A stretch of 38,380 nt of DNA from an uncultured Porphyromonadaceae bacterium (lineage in GTDB: Bacteria; Bacteroidota; Bacteroidia; Bacteroidales; Muribaculaceae), in assembly GCA_947178165.1 (NCBI GenBank), contig CAMWXH010000015.1, positions 1-38,380 of the forward strand. Reading direction: 5' to 3'. The notes beneath the pieces were generated by a model. That model ran no database searches. It worked only from the letters and a program-made list of their open reading frames with translations, and had not been told where the DNA came from. Numbering within the stretch: the first letter of the stretch is position 1; each line of letters starts with the position of its first letter. A program made the translations under genes and the position numbers. Positions 33,787 to 38,380 of the stretch are shown piece after piece.

Positions 33787-35067
33787 ATGTCAGAATCAAA
33801 AGAAATCCCGGTGCTTCTGCTCACCGGTTATCTCGGAAGCGGTAAGACTACGCTTCTGAACCATATACTCACCAACAAGAAAGGAATACGTTTTGCAGTA
33901 ATTGTAAATGATATAGGCGAAGTGAACATTGATGCCGACCTTATCCAGAAGGGAGGGATTGTAGGCCAGGACGACTCCGGCGACCTTGTGGCTCTCCAGA
34001 ACGGTTGCATCTGTTGCACACTTAAGATGGATCTCATAAAGCAGATTGACGATCTTCTCGCCACAGGGATGTTCGATTACATCGTGATCGAGGCCTCGGG
34101 CGTGTGCGAGCCGGCGCCTATAGCCCAGACCATCTGCTCCATGGAACAGATGATTTCTCCGGAGGGAGCCGTGGCAGAGCGTCCGCGCCTTGATGCCATA
34201 GTTACTGTAGTTGATGCCCTCCGCCTTAAAAGCGAATTCGGGTGCGGCGGCGACTTGCAGAAAGAGGATATCGACGAGGAGGATATCGAGAACCTTATCA
34301 TCGAACAGATAGAATTCTGCAATATCATCCTTCTCAATAAGGTTTCGGAAGTCACTCCCGATGAGGCGGCGCATATCAAGAGTGTGATCCGCGCTCTGCA
34401 ACCCAAGGCTCGCATCATTGAATGCGACTATTGCAATGTTCCGCTCGATGATATAATCGACACTCATTCCTTCGATTTTGAAGATGTGGCTACCTCTGCC
34501 ACATGGGTTCAGAAAATAGAAGGCCCTGCCGAGGAACAATTGGAAGCAGAGCATCATCATGAACATCATCACGAACATGAAGAGCATGACCATGATCATG
34601 AGCATCATCACCACGATCATGAACCGGCCCATGGAGAACCGGGGCATCATTGTGACGAACATTGCCATCACCATCATCATCAAGGAGAGGGGGAAGCAGA
34701 GGAGTATGGCATCGGGACGTATGTATATTTCCGCCGCCGTCCCTTCGACTTCCACAAGTTTGACCGCTTCGTCAACCTTCACTGGCCGAAGAACATTATC
34801 CGCAGCAAGGGTGTGATCTATTTCAGCCACAACCGCGATATGTCGCTCCTCTTCGAGACTGCAGGAACACAGGTCAATCTCAAGGAGGCCGGCTACTGGT
34901 ATGCCACCGCGCCACAGGAGGAACTGGAGATAATGATGATGCGCGACCCAGCCTTGCGACGCGACTGGGACGAGGAATATGGCGACCGCATGATCAAGCT
35001 CGTGTTCATTGGCCGCGACCTCGACCGCGAGAAGCTCGCTCAAGAACTCGATGCCTGTTTGGCTTAA
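33787..35067 (+). CDS. COG0523 (CobW/ZNG1-like) GTPase with His-rich metal loop
   Basis: This 426-aa G3E GTPase is thought to insert or deliver a metal ion (zinc, cobalt or nickel) to client enzymes. It has Walker A GYLGSGKT (14-21), the G3E glutamate in IEASG (101-105), the metal-binding CICC (74-77), and NKVS (184-187) in place of NKxD. Residues 256-298 form a linker with 24 histidines, two cysteines and many Asp/Glu between the GTPase part and the CobW C-terminal domain (YVYFRRRPFDFHKFDRFV). Such linkers are known in zinc-related COG0523 and HypB-type chaperones. It is transcribed alone, preceded by an 8-bp repeat tract and followed by a 27-bp perfect hairpin. The metal is not fixed by sequence. 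Confidence 0.92.
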   Translation: MSESKEIPVLLLTGYLGSGKTTLLNHILTNKKGIRFAVIVNDIGEVNIDADLIQKGGIVGQDDSGDLVALQNGCICCTLKMDLIKQIDDLLATGMFDYIVIEASGVCEPAPIAQTICSMEQMISPEGAVAERPRLDAIVTVVDALRLKSEFGCGGDLQKEDIDEEDIENLIIEQIEFCNIILLNKVSEVTPDEAAHIKSVIRALQPKARIIECDYCNVPLDDIIDTHSFDFEDVATSATWVQKIEGPAEEQLEAEHHHEHHHEHEEHDHDHEHHHHDHEPAHGEPGHHCDEHCHHHHHQGEGEAEEYGIGTYVYFRRRPFDFHKFDRFVNLHWPKNIIRSKGVIYFSHNRDMSLLFETAGTQVNLKEAGYWYATAPQEELEIMMMRDPALRRDWDEEYGDRMIKLVFIGRDLDREKLAQELDACLA

Positions 35068-35106
35068 ATAGTAATTTATTGATGTTTTAAACGGAATAAA
35101 GCAACG

Positions 35107-35168
35107 AAGTTTCCTCTTGAGGGTGACACTTTTGCTCAAAAGTGTCACCCTCAAGAGGAAACTTTTAT
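35107..35168. terminator. 27-bp perfect hairpin after the COG0523 gene
   Basis: The arms 35107-35133 and 35138-35164 are perfectly complementary over 27 bp, with a four-base loop GCTC. The right arm is followed by TTATTA, a weak T-tract. It is much longer than a typical intrinsic terminator stem and would fold equally on either strand. Confidence 0.75.
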
Positions 35169-35199
35169 TAAAAACCTTCCTCCTTAAGGGGATTTTTAT

Positions 35200-35207
35200 T
35201 ATATTTG
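35200..35207 (+). promoter_or_regulatory. -7 element before the first AAA_14 ATPase
   Basis: TATATTTG at 35200-35207 is a TAnnTTTG match 20 bp before the ATG at 35227. No TTG sits at the -33 position. The leader would be about 12-15 nt. Confidence 0.5.
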
Positions 35208-35226
35208 TCTCCAAAATGGGAATAAT

Positions 35227-36402
35227 ATGATAGACCTGAACTTAATTGCATATATGGAGGAGGAACTGCGTCACACCCCACAGCAATTCCGCCGTTATAT
35301 GTATGATAAAATCTTATGGAACGACCGCATGATTGGAATCGTGGGGCCAAGAGGTGTGGGAAAATCCACAATGGTGAAGCAATATATCCTCTCTTCGCCC
35401 GACAGGAAGGAGTTTCTTTACGTGTCAGCCGACCATACCTATTTCTCATTCCATTCGCTAACCTTCCTGGCAGATGAATGGTCAAAAGAGGGAGGGAAAA
35501 CCTTGGTGATAGATGAAATTCATAAATATCCGGAATGGTCTCGTGAACTCAAACAGATATATGACACCCATCCTGGCCTTAAGGTTATTTTTACGGGAAG
35601 CTCCATTCTCGATATTCATAAAGGGGCGGCCGATCTGAGTCGCCGGGCGCTGATATTCATGATGCAGGGACTCTCTTTCAGGGAATATCTGATGCTCGAC
35701 AAGAATATCGAGCTGCCTGCATATCCATTAGAGGAGATTCTGAATAATAAGGTGGAAATCCCTGTTGACTTTCATCCCCTCCCCTTATTCCGGGAATACC
35801 TTAAGAAAGGTTACTACCCATTCTCCTCCCAGCCCGGATATGAGATACGACTTCAGCAGGTGGTTAATCAGACCATAGAAGGCGATATTCCACAGTATGC
35901 CGGAATGAACGTGGCTACCGGAAGGAAACTCAAGCAACTTCTTGTAATTTTAAGTAAAGCGGCTCCTTATAAACCCAATATGGCAAATCTCTGCACCGAA
36001 CTTAAGGTCAGCAAAAACGATCTGCCTAATTATCTCGCCTACCTTGAAACGGCCGGTATGATTGGCCAATTGCGCGACGACACAGGAGGATTAAGGGGAT
36101 TGGGGAAAGTCGAGAAAGTGTTCATCGACAATCCTAACCTTATGTACGCATTAGGAAACAGCGGAACCAATGTCGGGAGTTTGCGCGAAACGTTCTTCTA
36201 CAATCAGATGAGGGTAAATAACGATGTAACATCCTCAAAAATCACAGACTTCCGCATAGGAGATAACATATTTGAAGTGGGAGGAGCCGGCAAAGGCAAA
36301 AAGCAATTGGAAGGTTTGGAAAATGATTTTGTTGTAAGGGACGATATTGAATATGGCCACGCCAACTTCATCCCCCTCTGGCATTTCGGATTGAATTACT
36401 AA
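35227..36402 (+). CDS. AAA_14/DUF4143-type ATPase (first)
   Basis: This 391-aa P-loop ATPase has Walker A GPRGVGKST (40-48), Walker B TLVIDEIHKYPEWSRELKQIYD (~91-112), and sensor IFTGSSILDI with the following RRA segment. A winged-helix-like middle (ANLCTELKVSKNDLPNYLAYLETAGMIGQL) and a C-terminal domain (FRIGDNIFEVGGAGKGKKQ) correspond to DUF4143's nuclease-like fold with an altered active-site motif (FEVGGAGKGK). Such ATPases are numerous in gut Bacteroidetes, often in several copies, with no agreed function. It has its own -7 box. Its 3-prime flank carries a module that is repeated after the next ATPase. No gene partner is seen. Confidence 0.88.
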   Translation: MIDLNLIAYMEEELRHTPQQFRRYMYDKILWNDRMIGIVGPRGVGKSTMVKQYILSSPDRKEFLYVSADHTYFSFHSLTFLADEWSKEGGKTLVIDEIHKYPEWSRELKQIYDTHPGLKVIFTGSSILDIHKGAADLSRRALIFMMQGLSFREYLMLDKNIELPAYPLEEILNNKVEIPVDFHPLPLFREYLKKGYYPFSSQPGYEIRLQQVVNQTIEGDIPQYAGMNVATGRKLKQLLVILSKAAPYKPNMANLCTELKVSKNDLPNYLAYLETAGMIGQLRDDTGGLRGLGKVEKVFIDNPNLMYALGNSGTNVGSLRETFFYNQMRVNNDVTSSKITDFRIGDNIFEVGGAGKGKKQLEGLENDFVVRDDIEYGHANFIPLWHFGLNY

Positions 36403-36518
36403 CGCTGATATTTTTACCAGGGGAACAAGAGAAACAGGAAAAGCAATCCTAATATGCAGTATATTAAAAGAATTGGAAGACACGCAGGATGATTTTTTGA
36501 TAAAATCTTAAACTTTTC

Positions 36519-36634
36519 TCCCTTTCCCGATGTTATAATATCAGAAAAGTAAATTTGTTTCATGATGTTAGGTTAGTTTGAAAGTATTATGGAAAACACG
36601 CGAATGCGGCGAGTCGTGACGACCCGCCGCATTC
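36519..36634 (+). repeat. 3-prime module, copy 1 (after the first AAA_14 ATPase)
   Basis: Two blocks here recur after the second ATPase. Block A (36519-36563: TCCCTTTCCCG, ATATCAGAAAAGTAAATTTG, then TTTCAT) is nearly identical to 38201-38262, apart from small substitutions and a 17-bp tandem duplication there. Block B (36570-36634) is identical over 65 bp to 38316-38380, where the window ends. The second copy carries about 50 extra bp between the blocks. Confidence 0.9.
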
Positions 36635-36638
36635 GCGT
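36598..36638. terminator. GC-rich hairpin within the repeated module
   Basis: Arms 36598-36611 and 36625-36638 pair over 14 bp. After one mismatch they continue as GTCG/CGAC (36613-36616 with 36620-36623), leaving loop TGA. No T-run follows; TTAAATG comes next. Terminator or DNA-level recognition structure are both possible. Confidence 0.6.
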
Positions 36639-36656
36639 TAAATGATGTCTAACCTC

Positions 36657-36755
36657 ATTTATTCCTCTTCCTTTTTACAAAAAACCATTATTTATTCCTC
36701 TTCCTTTTTACAAAATACTATCATTTATTCCTCTTCCTTTTCACATATATCACCT
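36657..36755. repeat. 33-bp tandem repeat, three copies
   Basis: Units beginning ATTTATTCCTCTTCCTTTT start at 36657, 36690 and 36723, an exact 33-bp period with divergence only in the last third of each unit. There are no spacers. The third copy ends 9 bp before the -33 element of the second ATPase's promoter. Confidence 0.9.
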
Positions 36756-36763
36756 TTAAACTA

Positions 36764-36794
36764 TTGATTATTCAAGAAATAATTACTAATTTTG
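36764..36794 (+). promoter_or_regulatory. Promoter of the second AAA_14/DUF4143 ATPase
   Basis: TTG at 36764-36766, 20 bp, then TAATTTTG at 36787-36794: a full match. Start near 36801 precedes the ATG at 36818. The TTG at 36764 opens the longest reading frame but is the -33 element, not a start codon. Confidence 0.75.
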
Positions 36795-36817
36795 CTCCAC
36801 ACTCAAAATCACAGCGT

Positions 36818-38191
36818 ATGCCCTATTTTAAACGCAGAATTGACCAATATCTTTCGGAATGGAAAAATAGCAGGAATCGTAAACCTCTACTGGTTCGCGG
36901 AGCAAGACAAATCGGGAAATCTTGCTCTATCCGTAATTTTGCCAAAAGCTTCAAATATTTCGTAGAAATCAATTTTGAGAAACGGAAAGATCTTATAAAT
37001 CTATTCGAAAATGAATTCGATGTAACAATAATTTGTCAACGCCTAAGCATCTTATACTCCATACCTATAATACCAGGAGAAACCCTCCTATTTCTTGATG
37101 AAATCCAAGCATCCGAAGCTGCCATAAAGTCATTATGGTTCTTTAAAGAAAATCTCCCGAATCTTCACGTAATAGCAGCAGGCTCCCTCTTGGAATTCGC
37201 ATTAAAAACCATTTCTTCTTACGGCGTAGGGCGTGTAAGCTCCATGTTTATGTATCCTATGTCCTTCGAGGAATTTCTTTGGGCAGCAGGAAAAGAGAGC
37301 TGGGTGGCGGCTATAGAATCGGCGTCCTCCGAGAATCCTCTTTTCGATCCATTATACAAGGACATTACAAGCAGTTACAGAACGTTTCTTCTCACAGGTG
37401 GCATGCCCGCCAGTGTAACGGCCTGGATAGAAACAAAAGACTTCCGGGAGTGCATAAATGAATTGGCAGACATTCAGCAGACATATTATGATGATTTCAC
37501 AAAATACAGTGAAAAGATTTCACCCCAGCTTTTGAGAAATACTCTTCAAAGTGTAGTGGCTCAGTCGGGAGGGAAGTTTGTTTATAGCAAGGTCTCTGGA
37601 GGTTATAGAGGTGAAGAGGTAAAGGATGCTTTAGAACGTCTCACAGATGCCGGGATAATTAAACCTGTCAAAATGTCATCATCTAACGGGTTGCCTTTAG
37701 GATCAGAGGTAAATGAAAAATTTACTCGATATATATATCTTGACACAGGTTTGATGCTCCGAATCCTTGATTTGGATTTCGGAGGGACGCAACCTATCAC
37801 TGAACTTATTTTAGCCGGATCGGAAGAGGAATTAGTGAATAAAGGGAAAATGGCTGAAATTTCTGCGGGTTGGGAGTTAGTGAAGTCGGCTGACGTAAGA
37901 CATCGGCATGAGCTTTACTATTGGGAAAATCTTACTAAAGGCACCACATCCGAAGTAGATTATGTAATGGCAAAGAATATGCAGATCCTCCCTATTGAAG
38001 TGAAAGCAGGCACAAGCGGAAAAATGAAAAGTCTCCGTTTTTTTATGGAGAAAAAGGATCTGACCTTGGGAGTACGGACATCCCTTGAAAACTTCAGTAT
38101 GCTTACCATCAAAAGTGACACCATTGAACGTCACATAGAGATAATCCCGATATATGCCATCGGAAGATTGACGAGAAAGGATGCACTATAA
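36818..38191 (+). CDS. AAA_14/DUF4143 ATPase-nuclease-like protein (second)
   Basis: This 457-aa protein has Walker A GARQIGKS (28-35), Walker B LLFLDEIQASE, and sensor VIAAGSLLEFAL. YPMSFEEFLWA and LLTGGMPASV follow, typical of the AAA_14 plus DUF4143 family. The C-terminal DUF4143 keeps a PD-(D/E)XK-like core: TSEVDYVM followed by ILPIEVKAGTSGKMKSL. Length is near the family norm. The frame extends upstream to a TTG at 36764, but that codon is the promoter's -33 element; ATG 36818 gives the family N-terminus (YFKRRIDQYLSEW). It is a distant relative, not a recent duplicate, of the preceding ATPase, yet shares its 3-prime module. Confidence 0.92.
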   Translation: MPYFKRRIDQYLSEWKNSRNRKPLLVRGARQIGKSCSIRNFAKSFKYFVEINFEKRKDLINLFENEFDVTIICQRLSILYSIPIIPGETLLFLDEIQASEAAIKSLWFFKENLPNLHVIAAGSLLEFALKTISSYGVGRVSSMFMYPMSFEEFLWAAGKESWVAAIESASSENPLFDPLYKDITSSYRTFLLTGGMPASVTAWIETKDFRECINELADIQQTYYDDFTKYSEKISPQLLRNTLQSVVAQSGGKFVYSKVSGGYRGEEVKDALERLTDAGIIKPVKMSSSNGLPLGSEVNEKFTRYIYLDTGLMLRILDLDFGGTQPITELILAGSEEELVNKGKMAEISAGWELVKSADVRHRHELYYWENLTKGTTSEVDYVMAKNMQILPIEVKAGTSGKMKSLRFFMEKKDLTLGVRTSLENFSMLTIKSDTIERHIEIIPIYAIGRLTRKDAL

Positions 38192-38200
38192 GACCTTTTA

Positions 38201-38380
38201 TCCCTTTCCCGCTGTTATTATATCAGAGCTGTTATTATATCAGAAAAGTAAATTTGTTTCATAATCGAAGTCTTTTAAACTTATTAATTTTGTAAATAAG
38301 TTTAAATAACTTAGCAGGTTAGTTTGAAAGTATTATGGAAAACACGCGAATGCGGCGAGTCGTGACGACCCGCCGCATTC
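38201..38380 (+). repeat. 3-prime module, copy 2 (after the second ATPase), cut by window end
   Basis: This repeats the blocks at 36519-36563 and 36570-36634. It begins with TCCCTTTCCCG, contains two adjacent 17-bp copies of GCTGTTATTATATCAGA (38211-38227 and 38228-38244), and ends in the GC-rich hairpin, which runs off the window. About 50 bp unique to this copy include a 12-bp perfect inverted repeat (38274-38285 with 38295-38306) around TAATTTTG (38285-38292), a possible -7 box of a further gene beyond the window. Confidence 0.9.

Noticed and set aside
33796-35214. 472-codon open frame antisense to the COG0523 GTPase
   Set aside because: It is a shadow: His codons (CAT/CAC) read as Met/Val on the other strand, giving a Met-rich artificial protein. 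The + strand frame has every G3E motif.
36657-36755. CRISPR-like 33-bp repeats
   Set aside because: Period and unit are both 33 bp, so there are no spacers. It is a simple tandem repeat.

Overview
The window reads as a Bacteroidales chromosome, probably a gut Muribaculaceae-type member. This rests on four things: repeated matches to the Bacteroidota promoter (TTG, 20 bp, TAnnTTTG); the order DUF6089-uppS-bamA-ompH-ompH-murI; lipoproteins and secreted proteins with Bacteroidales-type C-terminal tails; and several ATPase/nuclease families common in gut Bacteroidales. The family-level assignment is inference. I saw no tRNA, rRNA, CRISPR array or complete insertion sequence.

Layout. (1) 1-6398: AT-rich right part of a surface-polysaccharide locus on the + strand: a partial glycosyltransferase-like gene, a GT2, a Wzy-like polymerase, two GT4 enzymes and a UDP-glucuronate 4-epimerase-like enzyme. 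(2) 6399-10570: an islet inside that locus with no sugar genes. It holds its own promoter, an SMC/OLD-like ATPase directly followed by a probable PD-(D/E)XK nuclease, a broken HigA-like remnant, and a RecA-like ATPase with a C-terminal helix-turn-helix whose start codon sits just after a perfect hairpin. (3) 10571-13112: the locus resumes with a sugar-nucleotide epimerase/reductase, a WecA/WbpL-like initiating phosphotransferase and a WbuC cupin. (4) 13386-21751: envelope biogenesis: DUF6242 lipoprotein, DUF6089 barrel protein, uppS, bamA, two ompH/skp genes, murI and a small TPR-like protein. (5) 21849-24773, mainly minus strand: a 20-bp tandem repeat, an Rpn-family nuclease with in-frame 24-bp repeats, a C-terminally truncated AAA-ATPase and an unknown 150-aa protein. 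(6) 24998-28389: lysC, lysA and a Cof-type HAD phosphatase, closed by two strong hairpins. (7) 28516-33504, minus strand: three tightly packed secreted-protein genes (Ig-like repeats; Omp28/thioredoxin-like; beta-propeller-like) with tails resembling type IX secretion sorting domains. (8) 33787-38380: a COG0523 GTPase with a His-rich metal loop, a 27-bp perfect hairpin, then two AAA_14-type ATPase genes, each followed by the same 3-prime non-coding module.

How they work together. The polysaccharide genes would supply UDP-sugars, start a glycan on undecaprenyl phosphate (11613-12596), extend it and polymerise it. uppS makes the undecaprenyl carrier and bamA/ompH build the outer membrane that displays the product. 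lysC/lysA supply diaminopimelate-pathway products, and murI supplies D-glutamate, so the core genes cluster around the envelope. The accessory ATPase/nuclease genes are the likely genome-defence or mobile content. The strongest candidates for an undescribed system are the 6767-8749 ATPase-nuclease pair and the duplicated ATPase-plus-3-prime-module arrangement at 35227-38380.
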